The notes under the pieces: model-generated
The model's database searches: none
Told to the model about the DNA's origin: nothing
Seen by the model: only the letters and a program-made list of their open reading frames with translations
Shown: positions 42,544 through 51,435 of the stretch, one piece after another
Layout of the letters: each line of letters opens with the position of its first letter
How positions within the stretch are numbered: position 1 is the first letter of the stretch
Assembly: GCF_041903755.1 (NCBI RefSeq)
Contig: NZ_JBBWVE010000006.1
Location: forward strand, 135,341 to 199,340
Reading direction: 5' to 3'
DNA length: 64,000 bases
DNA from: Thiocapsa roseilacustris
GTDB taxonomy: Bacteria > Pseudomonadota > Gammaproteobacteria > Chromatiales > Chromatiaceae
Translations under genes and position numbers: made by a program

Positions 42544-43515
42544 TTACAATGAGGCCCTAACCAAAAATCGGGCCATGCCGACAGCAGCCCTCAAGCTCCC
42601 GAGATCCGCCCGATCCGTTCCGGCCAGATCCAGCGCGGTGCCGTGATCCACCGAGGTGCGGATGATCGGCAGGCCGAGCGTGATGTTCACCGCCTGACCG
42701 AAGCCCAGGTGCTTGAGCACCGGCAACCCCTGATCGTGGTACATCGCCAAGACCGCGTCGGCGTGGGCGAGCTTGTCGGGGACGAAGGCGGTGTCTGCCG
42801 GCAAGGGCCCGATCAGATGCCACCCCAGTCCGTGTAGCGTGTTCAAAACGGGCTCGATCACCTCGATCTCCTCGCGTCCCAGATGACCGCCTTCGCCCGC
42901 ATGCGGGTTCAGCCCGCAGACCAGGATACGCGGCTCGGGGATCCCGAATCGGCTCGACAGGTCCCGGTGCAGGATCCGGATGACCCGGGTCAGATGCTCG
43001 CGGGTGATGGCGGCGCTCACCTCGCGCAGCGGCAGGTGTGTCGTGACCAGGGCGACGCGCAGACCGGGCGTGACAAGCATCATGACCGGCTCGGCGCCGC
43101 AGCGCTCGGCGAGAAACTCGGTATGACCGGTGAAGGGCAGCCCGGCGTCGTTGATGACGCCCTTGTGCACCGGGCCTGTCACCAAGGCCTTGAAGGTTCC
43201 CTCCAGGCAGGCGTCGCAGGCGATGCGCAGCGTGTCGAGCACGTAAGGCGCATTGGCGGGGTTCAGGCGGCCCGGGGAGACTGCGTGCCGCAAGGCGACC
43301 GGGAGGACGGCGAGATATCCGGGCTGTGCCGGAGGGAACGCATCACCGTCCTCGTAGCGCTCGATGTGCAGCGGAAGCCCGAGCCGCTGCGCACGTTCGG
43401 CCAGGAGATCCGGGTCTGCGATGGCGACCATCGGGGTGTCCGACGGCTCCTGCGCGAGACGCACGACCAGATCCGGTCCGATCCCGGCGGGCTCGCCGGG
43501 CGTGATCGCGATCAC
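42544..43515 (-). CDS. pdxA: 4-hydroxythreonine-4-phosphate dehydrogenase
   Basis: This 323-aa enzyme of pyridoxal phosphate synthesis has ITPGEPAGIGPD at the start. GPVHKGVIN, GHTEFLAE and MYHDQGLPVLKHLGF carry the metal-binding histidines. The frame is open to 43578, overlapping surA. The GTG at 43515, 2 bp after the surA stop and preceded by GACGAGGACG, gives normal length. It normally precedes ksgA and apaGH; here the next minus-strand gene of that set, apaG, is 23 kb away. Confidence 0.95.
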   Translation of the reverse strand: MIAITPGEPAGIGPDLVVRLAQEPSDTPMVAIADPDLLAERAQRLGLPLHIERYEDGDAFPPAQPGYLAVLPVALRHAVSPGRLNPANAPYVLDTLRIACDACLEGTFKALVTGPVHKGVINDAGLPFTGHTEFLAERCGAEPVMMLVTPGLRVALVTTHLPLREVSAAITREHLTRVIRILHRDLSSRFGIPEPRILVCGLNPHAGEGGHLGREEIEVIEPVLNTLHGLGWHLIGPLPADTAFVPDKLAHADAVLAMYHDQGLPVLKHLGFGQAVNITLGLPIIRTSVDHGTALDLAGTDRADLGSLRAAVGMARFLVRASL

Positions 43516-43517
43516 AG

Positions 43518-44867
43518 CTATGCGTCCTCGTCGAGTCGGATCTCCACATAGGCCTCGTCGCGAAGCTGACGCAGCCACTCCTCGGTCGCCTCCTCGGCCT
43601 TGCGCCGCTGCAGCGCCTCGCGGGCCTTGAGCCGCATGAACTCGCCCTCCTTGTCCTGGTTGCGTCGCTCGATCACCTGGACGATGTGCCAGCCGAAGGG
43701 GCTCTGGAACGGCTCGCTCACGCCGTTCGGAGGCAGCGCGTTCATGGCCTCCTCGAAGTCCGGGACGGTGTCGCCCGGATTGACCCAGCCGAGGTCGCCG
43801 CCCTTCAGGGCGGAGCCGGTGTCGTCCGAATTGGAACGGGCGAGGGTCGCGAAGTCTTCGCCGCCGACGATGCGCATGCGCAGTTGCTCCAAACGTCGTT
43901 TCGCGTCGTCGTCGGAGACCAGCTCGTTGGTCCGGACCAGGATGTGGCGGGCATTGGTCTGGACGACATCGTCCGGAGTGGCGGCCTTGATCTCGGTGAG
44001 CTTGATGATGTGATAGCCGCTGGGGCTGCTCAGTGGATCGCTGATCTCGCCCTCGGCCATGGTGAAGGCGAGCTCGCTGACCAGGCTCGGCACCGCGCCC
44101 ATCTCGAACCAGCCCAGATCGCCGCCTTGCAGGGCGTTGCGTCCGTCGGACTCGGCGGCGGCGACCTTGGCGAAATCCTCGCCGCCGCGCAGCCGCGCGA
44201 CCAAACGGGTGGCCTTGGCCTCGGCGGCCTGGACCTGCGCCGAGGTGGCATTCTCGGGCAAGGCGATCAGAATGTGTTGCAGTCTGACCTGCTCGCGCTC
44301 GATGAGACGGCTCGATTCGCGTTCGAGAAAACGGTCGATCTCCTGGTCGGTGATCTGGATCTTGTTGACCACCTCCTGGTTCTGGAGACGGCTGGTGACG
44401 ATCTGGGAGCGGGTATCTTCGCGGAAATCGGCGAAGCGAATCCCCCCGGCCTCGAGTGTGGTCTGCAGCTCTTCGAGACTCAGCCCGTTGCGCTGGGCGA
44501 TGTTGGTCAGTGCCTCGTTGAGCGTCGACTCCTCGATCTGGATCCCGAGCTCGCGCGCGCGCTGTGCTTGCAGGCGTTTGAGGATGAGCCGGTCGAGCAC
44601 CTGTTTTTCGAGCTGAGGACGCGGCGGCGGGGCGGTGCCGGCCTTCTGCATCTGCGGGAGGACCAGGTCGATCTCGGTGTCGAGCTCGCTGCGCACGACG
44701 ACATCGTCGTTCACTACGGCGATGATGGCGTCCAGCTCTTGAATGGGTGCCTGGCTCGACGCCGGCGCGGCCCCGATCAGCAGGCAGGCGAGGAGTGAGA
44801 CGACGGTGATGCGGCGGCGCCAGGCGCTTGCTCGATGGTGCCCGCGTCTAGTTCGAGTGATAACCAT
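43518..44867 (-). CDS. surA: Periplasmic chaperone / peptidyl-prolyl isomerase SurA
   Basis: This 449-aa chaperone guides outer-membrane proteins, LptD included, across the periplasm. A signal peptide (ITVVSLLACLLIGAAPASSQ) is followed by the SurA N-domain and two parvulin domains (about 190-290 and 300-400, with LPENATSAQ, GGDLGWFEMG and GGDLGWVNPGD). The ATG at 44867 overlaps the lptD 3' end by 20 bp. It is in an operon with lptD and pdxA. Confidence 0.97.
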   Translation of the reverse strand: MVITRTRRGHHRASAWRRRITVVSLLACLLIGAAPASSQAPIQELDAIIAVVNDDVVVRSELDTEIDLVLPQMQKAGTAPPPRPQLEKQVLDRLILKRLQAQRARELGIQIEESTLNEALTNIAQRNGLSLEELQTTLEAGGIRFADFREDTRSQIVTSRLQNQEVVNKIQITDQEIDRFLERESSRLIEREQVRLQHILIALPENATSAQVQAAEAKATRLVARLRGGEDFAKVAAAESDGRNALQGGDLGWFEMGAVPSLVSELAFTMAEGEISDPLSSPSGYHIIKLTEIKAATPDDVVQTNARHILVRTNELVSDDDAKRRLEQLRMRIVGGEDFATLARSNSDDTGSALKGGDLGWVNPGDTVPDFEEAMNALPPNGVSEPFQSPFGWHIVQVIERRNQDKEGEFMRLKAREALQRRKAEEATEEWLRQLRDEAYVEIRLDEDA

Positions 44868-47439
44868 AGATGCCTCGTTCCAGGAGTGTGTCGATCTGGT
44901 TTCCGAATGAGCCGAGTCCGGCAAGCTCGATCTGCAGCATCAGGCTGGTATTGCCGCTGTCGTTGCCGGTTTGCAGATGTTGGCCGAGTACCCGCAAACG
45001 CCAGCAGCAGCGGCCGAATTCGATGCCGGCGAAGGCCTCGACGGTCTCCTCGTTGAGCATCGAGTAAAGCCAGCGCCCGACCAGCTTCACCTGTGAGCCG
45101 ATCGGCACCTGCAGTGAGAGGTCGGTGTCCTCGTAGCGCAGGTCCGGCTGGTCGCCGTAATTGAACCGGTAGGCGAGGTTCAACCGGCTGCCTTCGGTCG
45201 GCGCGTATCTCAGTTGCAGGACCCGTTTTTCCCAGGGTGCTTCGGTGTCGTTGGGGTTCCACTGCAGGCTCGCCCGCGCGCTCCAATCCTCGCTGATCCG
45301 GGCCGCGAGCTCGCCCGCGACGGAGGATCGGACATCCTCTTCCACCGAGTCGCCGGTCAACTGAACACGACGATCCTCGAAGTAATAGATCTGACCGAGG
45401 CTGGCTCGAAAGAGCTCCTGCCCGGTCTGATTGGCGATGGTGCGAGAGGTCAGGCCGAAGGTCAGCCGGTTCTCGTCGCCGATCCGGTCGTACCCGGTGA
45501 AACGGTTCGGACGAAACAGGCTGGCGAAGGTGAAGTCCAGCGGGGTGGTGTCGAACAAGGGTGCGTTGGACTGATCTTCAAACGAGGTCAGCACATAGTA
45601 GACCCGCGGCTCCAGGGTCTGGAGTGTCTGCGTGCCGAACCAGGCGGTGTCGCGCTCGAAGACCAGGGTGCCGTCCAGGTCGAAGCTCGGGATCGCGTAG
45701 GATTGGCGCGATGGCAGGCCCTCGGCCTGCTCGAGCAAATCGTAGCCGGTGTAGTAGAGACGTGCCCTCGGGATGATGTGTCCGAAGCTGCGACGTAGCG
45801 GCATGCGCAGGGTCGGAACCGCGACCAGTCGATTGCCGTGGACGCGCGCCGAATTGTCGAAGAAGTCGTACTGACCCTTGAGGTCGTACTCGATCAGGTC
45901 GTTCCAGCGTCGGGGACGAAGGTCCAGCTCGACGTGGGGCAACTGTCCGTAAGGGCGGTTGGCCGGCGCGATTGCGGCGTCGATGGTTTGGAACTGCTGT
46001 ACGCGGGCGAGTGCGCGCCAGCCCTTGCCGGCGTAGGAGACGTCGCCGCGCTGCACCAGGTTGCGCAGGCTTGTGGCATCGAGGCGATTGCCGAAATCCC
46101 GCAGATACTCATCATCCGAGACCGATGCGAAATCGATCGCGCTCGACCAGCGCGGGCCGAGCCGCCCCTTTTGCTCGATGCGCACCGCACCGCGCGTGCC
46201 GAGCTCGGTGGCCCGGCGGTCCTCGGGGAGGACCTCGGCGTTGATCTCCACCTGCTGAAAGCGATCGAGATAGCGCAGCTGGGTGCCCATCATCAGCCCG
46301 CGGGTGCTCATGATGCGCGGCGTGATGGTCGCGTCGATGTTCGGGGCGATGTTCCAGTAGTAAGGGATACTGATGTCGGTGCCGGTCGTATCGGACGAGC
46401 CGAAACTCGGGATCAAAAATCCGCTGCGGCGTCGATCGTCGATCGGGAAAAAGATGTAAGGCGTGTAGATCACCGGAACTTGGCCGATGCGGATCCGGGC
46501 GTGATGGGCGTAGCCCATGCCGCTTTCCTGATCGAGCTTGAGATCGCGTGCCTTGATCGACCAGTCCGCGTTGCCGGGCGGGCAGGTTGTGTAGGTGATG
46601 TTGCGATAGCGGCTCTGCTGCTCGGAGAGGATCTCGGCCTCCTCGGCGGTGCCGAGCAGATTTGCACTGCCCGAGAGACGATAGCGTGCGGCGTCGATCG
46701 TGCCCTGTCGGGTCAGGACGTTGTAATCGGCTCGATCGCCTTGGATGCGCAGTCCACGGGTCTCCAGGAAGACATCTCCGCTGGCATCGAGCCGACCGCT
46801 GCGACGGTCGTAGGTCGATCGATCGGCCCGCAGCCGTTGCTCGGTCTGCACGACGTCGACCCCGCCGCGCAACTGGATGACCTCGGTGTTGCGATCATAG
46901 TCGACGCGATCGGCGACGATCTGGACCGGGATGCCTGCACTGCCCGTCGGGGCTGCGGGGCCGGTGAACCCGGCCGCGCCGGAGCGTGGTCCACAGAACT
47001 CCCAGGGGAGATCGGCGTGCAGTCGCGGGTCCCAGGCATCCGGGAGCTCGAGTGCGCGCGGTGCGAATTCGACGGCCGCTGCCTCGGCCGCCGGATCATC
47101 GGGGGACACGAGCAGCGGCAGGACGTTATCGGAGCTGCCCTGCGGATCCCGGCGGTCGAGGTCCTGCAGCACGCCGCCCGGCGCATCCGGTATCAGAGGC
47201 TGCAGCGGCGGCAGGGTCACGGGAACGGCGACGGTTGCACCGCTCGAGGTCGGCGCGTTCGGATCACCGATGTCGCCATCGGACTGGCCCGTCGGATCCG
47301 GGGCCGGCTGCGGGCTCGCGGCGACCTCCGGTCCAGCGGTCGTCTCGCCCGCCGGGCGGTCTTCGGCGCCCGCGGTCGCGGCGACGGCACAGAGGATAAT
47401 GGCCAGTGAAACGATGCGCACGTTGGATGTCAGTTCCAC
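44848..47439 (-). CDS. lptD: LPS-assembly protein LptD
   Basis: This 863-aa outer-membrane protein inserts LPS with LptE. It has a signal peptide (RIVSLAIILCAVAATAGA), a Pro-rich linker, an OstA-type N-terminal jellyroll (about 165-290, VDYDRNTEVIQLRGG) and a large beta barrel ending near YGYHSN. Cysteines near 300 and 820 may form the usual inter-domain disulfides. The chosen start is GTG at 47439; a second GTG (6 codons in) is possible. It is the first gene of the lptD-surA-pdxA operon, divergent from the AmgK-like gene. Confidence 0.95.
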   Translation of the reverse strand: MELTSNVRIVSLAIILCAVAATAGAEDRPAGETTAGPEVAASPQPAPDPTGQSDGDIGDPNAPTSSGATVAVPVTLPPLQPLIPDAPGGVLQDLDRRDPQGSSDNVLPLLVSPDDPAAEAAAVEFAPRALELPDAWDPRLHADLPWEFCGPRSGAAGFTGPAAPTGSAGIPVQIVADRVDYDRNTEVIQLRGGVDVVQTEQRLRADRSTYDRRSGRLDASGDVFLETRGLRIQGDRADYNVLTRQGTIDAARYRLSGSANLLGTAEEAEILSEQQSRYRNITYTTCPPGNADWSIKARDLKLDQESGMGYAHHARIRIGQVPVIYTPYIFFPIDDRRRSGFLIPSFGSSDTTGTDISIPYYWNIAPNIDATITPRIMSTRGLMMGTQLRYLDRFQQVEINAEVLPEDRRATELGTRGAVRIEQKGRLGPRWSSAIDFASVSDDEYLRDFGNRLDATSLRNLVQRGDVSYAGKGWRALARVQQFQTIDAAIAPANRPYGQLPHVELDLRPRRWNDLIEYDLKGQYDFFDNSARVHGNRLVAVPTLRMPLRRSFGHIIPRARLYYTGYDLLEQAEGLPSRQSYAIPSFDLDGTLVFERDTAWFGTQTLQTLEPRVYYVLTSFEDQSNAPLFDTTPLDFTFASLFRPNRFTGYDRIGDENRLTFGLTSRTIANQTGQELFRASLGQIYYFEDRRVQLTGDSVEEDVRSSVAGELAARISEDWSARASLQWNPNDTEAPWEKRVLQLRYAPTEGSRLNLAYRFNYGDQPDLRYEDTDLSLQVPIGSQVKLVGRWLYSMLNEETVEAFAGIEFGRCCWRLRVLGQHLQTGNDSGNTSLMLQIELAGLGSFGNQIDTLLERGIYGYHSN

Positions 47440-47585
47440 TCAAGCCGGCGGCGGTCCAAGGTCGGGGTCTCGGATCGGTGGACGGGTTCGCATTAACCTG
47501 TAACCATGGCACATCTGTAGAATCTCAGCAATCTTGAACCTGTCGCGGGACCGGTCGGTCCGCGGCGCCGACGCGACTGATCGGG

Positions 47586-48608
47586 GTGTCCTTGTCTGAT
47601 CGATATGAGTCTATGCGCCGCTGGGCGGCGGGGATCTTGGGGTCGGAGGACTTCGGGCTCGCGCCCGCCTCGTCGGACGCGAGTTTTCGGCGCTATTGGC
47701 GGCTCTTTCATGGCGGCATCACGTGGGTGCTGATGGACGCGCCACCCGATCTCGAGGACTGTGGCCGCTTCGCGGATCTGTCGCGACGGTTTCGCGCAGT
47801 GGGGCTGAACACGCCGGAGATCCACGCGGAGGATCGCGCCGCCGGTTTTCTCATGCTCACCGATTTCGGCGATCGGGTGTATCTCGGCGAGCTCACCGAG
47901 GAGACGGCCGACCGCCTCTACGGCGACGCGCTGGGCGCCTTGGCGATCATCCAGGCGAGCGGCCCGACGGATGGTCTGCCGAGCTACGACGATGCCTTCT
48001 TGCGCCGGGAGCTGGGTCTGTTTCGCGAGTGGTTTCTGACATCGCTGCCGGGTCTCGCGCTCTCGCCGGAAGAATCCGCCGCGCTCGCGCTCGTGGAGGA
48101 TCGGCTCGTGGCGAGCGCCCTGGAGCAGCCGCGGGTCTGCGTTCATCGCGACTATCACTCGCGCAATCTGATGCTGACCGAAGCCGGCAACCCCGGCATC
48201 CTCGATTTTCAGGACGCGGTGGTGGGGCCCGTCACCTACGATCTGGTCTCGCTCCTGCGCGACTGCTACATCGCCTGGCCGGACGAGCAGGTCACCGACT
48301 GGGCCTCGGGCTATTTCCATCTCGCGCGTCAGCGCGGCGTGCTCCGCGAGGACGATCTCCCCCGCTTTCTGCGCTGGCTCGACCTCATGGGGGTTCAGCG
48401 TCACCTCAAGGTCTGCGGGATCTTCGCGCGGCTGAATCGTCGTGACGGGAAATCGCACTATCTCGCCGACATCCCGCGCACCCTCGGCTACGTCCGCGAG
48501 GTGTCGAGCCGTTATCCCGAGCTCGGCGCCCTGGCGCGCCTGCTCGACACGCGCGTGCTGCCGTTGTTGGACGCCGTGGTGGCCGCGGCTGCGCCGGCCG
48601 GGGTCTGA
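47586..48608 (+). CDS. AmgK-like sugar kinase (aminoglycoside phosphotransferase fold)
   Basis: This 340-aa kinase has the Brenner motif CVHRDYHSRNLM and the metal-binding ILDFQDAVVGP. In pseudomonads the equivalent gene beside lptD is amgK, the anomeric N-acetylmuramate/GlcNAc kinase of peptidoglycan recycling. The lptD neighbourhood supports the same role, but the usual partner murU does not follow here. The start is GTG at 47586; an ATG at 47613 is an alternative. Confidence 0.85.
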   Translation: MSLSDRYESMRRWAAGILGSEDFGLAPASSDASFRRYWRLFHGGITWVLMDAPPDLEDCGRFADLSRRFRAVGLNTPEIHAEDRAAGFLMLTDFGDRVYLGELTEETADRLYGDALGALAIIQASGPTDGLPSYDDAFLRRELGLFREWFLTSLPGLALSPEESAALALVEDRLVASALEQPRVCVHRDYHSRNLMLTEAGNPGILDFQDAVVGPVTYDLVSLLRDCYIAWPDEQVTDWASGYFHLARQRGVLREDDLPRFLRWLDLMGVQRHLKVCGIFARLNRRDGKSHYLADIPRTLGYVREVSSRYPELGALARLLDTRVLPLLDAVVAAAAPAGV

Positions 48609-48669
48609 CGCTCGCTCGTTCGCCCGCGCCCCGTTGGCCGTTGCTTCGGCGGCCGTTGCTCCGGGCTCA

Positions 48670-49827
48670 TTACTCCTCGCGGGTCGGACGGCTTTCGGTG
48701 GTCGCTCGCGTGAGGATGCGCTCACTCCCGCGCCAGACCTCCAGATCCAAGGCGGCGTGAGGGCCGGCGCCGGCGATCGCGTCGAGCAGATCCTGCACGG
48801 TGGCGACGTCTCGGTCGTCGATCCGGGTCACCACGTCGCCCGGCCGGAGACCGGCTTGCGCTGCCGGGCTGTCGCGCAGGGTCGAGGCGACCAGTACCCC
48901 GCGCGGCGAGCGCAACCCGAACGACTCGGCCAGCTCCGGGGTCACGCTGCGCCCGCTCAGGCCGATCCATCCGCGCGTGACCTGACCCTGCGTGGCGAGG
49001 GCGCGCGCCACGTCGATCGCGATCTCGGTCGGGATGGCGAAGCCGATGCCTTGGGCGGTGCCGGTTTCGGTGAAGATCGCGGTGTTGATGCCGACGAGCT
49101 CGCCTTGCGCGTTGATCAATGCACCGCCCGAATTGCCGGGGTTGATGGCGGCGTCGGTCTGGATGAAGCGCTCGATGCCGGTAATGCCCAGCTCGCCGCG
49201 CCCGGTCGCGCCGACGATTCCCATGGTGACGGTTTGACCGACGCCGAAAGGATTGCCGATCGCCAGCGCCAGATCGCCGACACGCAGGGCCTGCGCGCTT
49301 CCGATCGGTGCCGTGGGCAGCCCTTGCGCATCGGCCTTGAGCACGGCGAGATCGGTATCCGCATCGACCCCGACGGGCGTGAGCGCAAGCGAGCGCCCGT
49401 CGGCAAGCACGGCGCGGATGCGATCGGCGCCATGCACGACATGGCGATTGGTCAGGATGAAACCGTCGGACGAGAGGATGACACCCGAGCCCAGCCCGGT
49501 GCGGGAGGCGGCTGCCCCCGGTGGTCCATGCCCAGGCAGCCCATGCCCAGGCAGCCCATCGAGGTGTCCCTGATAAGGCGGCAGGACCGGTCGCGTGGTG
49601 TCGGGCTCGGTCTGAGTCGCGAAGATGGTCACGACGGCGGGAGCGACCCGTGAAACCGCCGTTGCGAAGGTCGGCAGGTCGTCACGCCGAGCCGGTACCG
49701 CGGTTCCGGTCTCTGGTGGCGGCGACACGTCCGGTGCGGGCGGGGCCAGCGACAGCGTCAGCAGGGAACCGGAGGCCCCGCCGATGACGGCTGCAATCAG
49801 AATGGCGGTTGGACCTGTCTTGATCAT
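48670..49827 (-). CDS. DegS/AlgW-like membrane-anchored serine protease
   Basis: The protein has 385 aa: one N-terminal membrane anchor (PTAILIAAVIGGASGSLLTL), a trypsin-like domain with H129 (TNRHVV), D159 (DADTDLAV) and S233 (NPGNSGGA), and a single PDZ domain (about 285-375). This fits DegS/AlgW, which cleave the anti-sigma factor in the sigma-E response. No rseA or rpoE lies in the window. An unusual insert LPGHGLPGHGPPG (92-104), encoded by 15-bp direct repeats at about 49526-49560, precedes the catalytic domain. Confidence 0.92.
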   Translation of the reverse strand: MIKTGPTAILIAAVIGGASGSLLTLSLAPPAPDVSPPPETGTAVPARRDDLPTFATAVSRVAPAVVTIFATQTEPDTTRPVLPPYQGHLDGLPGHGLPGHGPPGAAASRTGLGSGVILSSDGFILTNRHVVHGADRIRAVLADGRSLALTPVGVDADTDLAVLKADAQGLPTAPIGSAQALRVGDLALAIGNPFGVGQTVTMGIVGATGRGELGITGIERFIQTDAAINPGNSGGALINAQGELVGINTAIFTETGTAQGIGFAIPTEIAIDVARALATQGQVTRGWIGLSGRSVTPELAESFGLRSPRGVLVASTLRDSPAAQAGLRPGDVVTRIDDRDVATVQDLLDAIAGAGPHAALDLEVWRGSERILTRATTESRPTREE

Positions 49828-49909
49828 CCGATTAAGCTAAGCGGGGTAGCCGGCGATGGAACTGATGGAACTAGAGAATCATCTGTTTGACCGAGCGCGA
49901 TTCTAAACT

Positions 49910-50662
49910 ATGGTCGACCCTTATGCATTGGTCGCCTACTGCGATCATTTTCTTGCCGCCGCCGATTTCGACGATTATTCCCCGAACGGCTTGCAGGTTG
50001 AAGGCGAACGTTCGATCAGGCGTCTGGTCAGCGGGGTGACGGCGAGCGCTGCCTTGATCGAGGCTGCGAGCGGATGGGGTGCGGATGCGATTCTGGTCCA
50101 CCACGGATGGTTCTGGAAGAACGAGGCACCCTGTCTGACCGGGATAAGAGGACGGCGGGCAAGGCGATTATTCAAGGCCGGGGCCAGCCTGATCGCGTAT
50201 CATCTTCCGCTCGACGCGCATCCGCTGGTGGGCAACAACGCAACCTTGGCTGCGTACCTCGGATGGGTCGATGCCGCGCCTGTCGCGGATCGTCATGGCG
50301 TCTTGTGGTCCGGGCGTTTAGCCATCGGATGCTCGCCCGAGGCCCTCGCTGCTCAGGTCTCGGAACGCCTGGTACGCCCCGCGACCTTGATCGCCGCAGG
50401 GCGCGAGCGGATCGAGCGGATCGCCTGGTGTACCGGCGGCGGACAGGGATACATCGAGCAGGCCGCCACACTGGGCGTCGATGCCTACGTGAGCGGAGAG
50501 ATCTCGGAGCAGACGACCCACGCGGCCCGTGAGCTCGGGATCGCCTTCATCGCGGCCGGTCATCACGCGACCGAGCGCTACGGGGTTCAGGCTTTAGGCG
50601 AGCACCTGGCCGAACGGTTCGGGCTGGAGCATCGGTTCATCGAGATCGACAACCCGGCCTAG
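49910..50662 (+). CDS. Nif3-like dinuclear metal centre protein (YbgI family)
   Basis: This 250-aa Nif3-family protein forms hexameric toroids and has been linked to GTP cyclohydrolase-type folds. Metal ligands are likely in LVHHGWFW and in AGHHATER near the C-terminus. The length is typical. In many Gammaproteobacteria it lies next to a degS-like gene and petABC, as here. Its cellular role is not settled. Confidence 0.93.
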   Translation: MVDPYALVAYCDHFLAAADFDDYSPNGLQVEGERSIRRLVSGVTASAALIEAASGWGADAILVHHGWFWKNEAPCLTGIRGRRARRLFKAGASLIAYHLPLDAHPLVGNNATLAAYLGWVDAAPVADRHGVLWSGRLAIGCSPEALAAQVSERLVRPATLIAAGRERIERIAWCTGGGQGYIEQAATLGVDAYVSGEISEQTTHAARELGIAFIAAGHHATERYGVQALGEHLAERFGLEHRFIEIDNPA

Positions 50663-50695
50663 GCCGAGATTCGCTCGGGGTTCGGCTGCTTTACC

Positions 50696-50725
50696 TTGAC
50701 CGATCCGACCGGAATACAAGACAAT
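50696..50725 (+). promoter_or_regulatory. Possible promoter for petABC
   Basis: TTGACC (50696-50701) and GACAAT (50720-50725) are 18 bp apart, about 115 bp before petA. The -10 match is weak. The 50663-50841 gap holds nothing else recognised. Confidence 0.35.
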
Positions 50726-50841
50726 GCCCGGTCGATTATGTAGAGAATCGGCATATTCTGATCTTCCTTATCATGACCATGCGTGAGCCGCCAGCCGATG
50801 AGCTGGTCATGGGGCTCGCGCCAGCCGGGGGTTAGTGGCTT

Positions 50842-51435
50842 ATGAGCGCACAAGGCGTGAACAAAACCAGGCGGCGTGTGCTTGTCGCCGCGACCAGCGT
50901 GGTCGGAGCCGTCGGAGCCGGCTTCGCCCTCGTCCCATTCATTGCGTCGATGAACCCGAGCGCCAAGGCGCGTGCCGCAGGTGCGCCGGTCGAGGCCGAC
51001 ATCAGCCAACTGGAACCGGGCGCGATTCTGCGCGTCAAATGGCGCGGTAAACCGGTTTGGGTCGTCAGCCGTACACCGGAGATGCTCGAGGCGCTGCCGA
51101 CATTGGACGGCCTGATGGTCGATCCGGCGTCAGGCGTGCCGCAGCAGCCGGAGTATTGCCAGAACCCGATGCGCTCCATCAAGGATCAGTACTTCGTCGT
51201 GATCGGGATCTGTACGCACTTAGGCTGCTCTCCGACCTTTCGGCCGGAGTTTGCCGCCGAGGATCTCGGTGCCGATTGGCGCGGGGGGTTCTTCTGCCCT
51301 TGCCACGGCTCCAAATTCGACCTTGCCGGCCGGGTCTACAAGGGTGTTCCGGCCCCTACAAATCTGGTGATTCCCGTGCACACCTACATCAACGACACCA
51401 CCATCTTGGTCGGTGAGGATCGAGGAGCGGCTTGA
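50842..51435 (+). CDS. petA: Ubiquinol-cytochrome c reductase Rieske iron-sulfur subunit
   Basis: The 197-aa 2Fe-2S subunit of the bc1 complex accepts an electron from ubiquinol at the Qo site. The N-terminal twin-arginine-like NKTRRRVLVA precedes a membrane anchor. Cluster ligands are in CTHLGC (C124, H126, C129) and CPCHGS (C152, C154, H155). It is the first gene of petABC; its TGA overlaps the petB ATG by one base. Confidence 0.97.
   Translation: MSAQGVNKTRRRVLVAATSVVGAVGAGFALVPFIASMNPSAKARAAGAPVEADISQLEPGAILRVKWRGKPVWVVSRTPEMLEALPTLDGLMVDPASGVPQQPEYCQNPMRSIKDQYFVVIGICTHLGCSPTFRPEFAAEDLGADWRGGFFCPCHGSKFDLAGRVYKGVPAPTNLVIPVHTYINDTTILVGEDRGAA

Noticed and set aside
45838..47409. Long plus-strand open frames opposite lptD (and similar ones opposite gcvPB, surA and the GGDEF gene)
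   Set aside because: They show antisense codon-bias composition, with no motif, signal or ribosome site; the minus-strand genes are clear.
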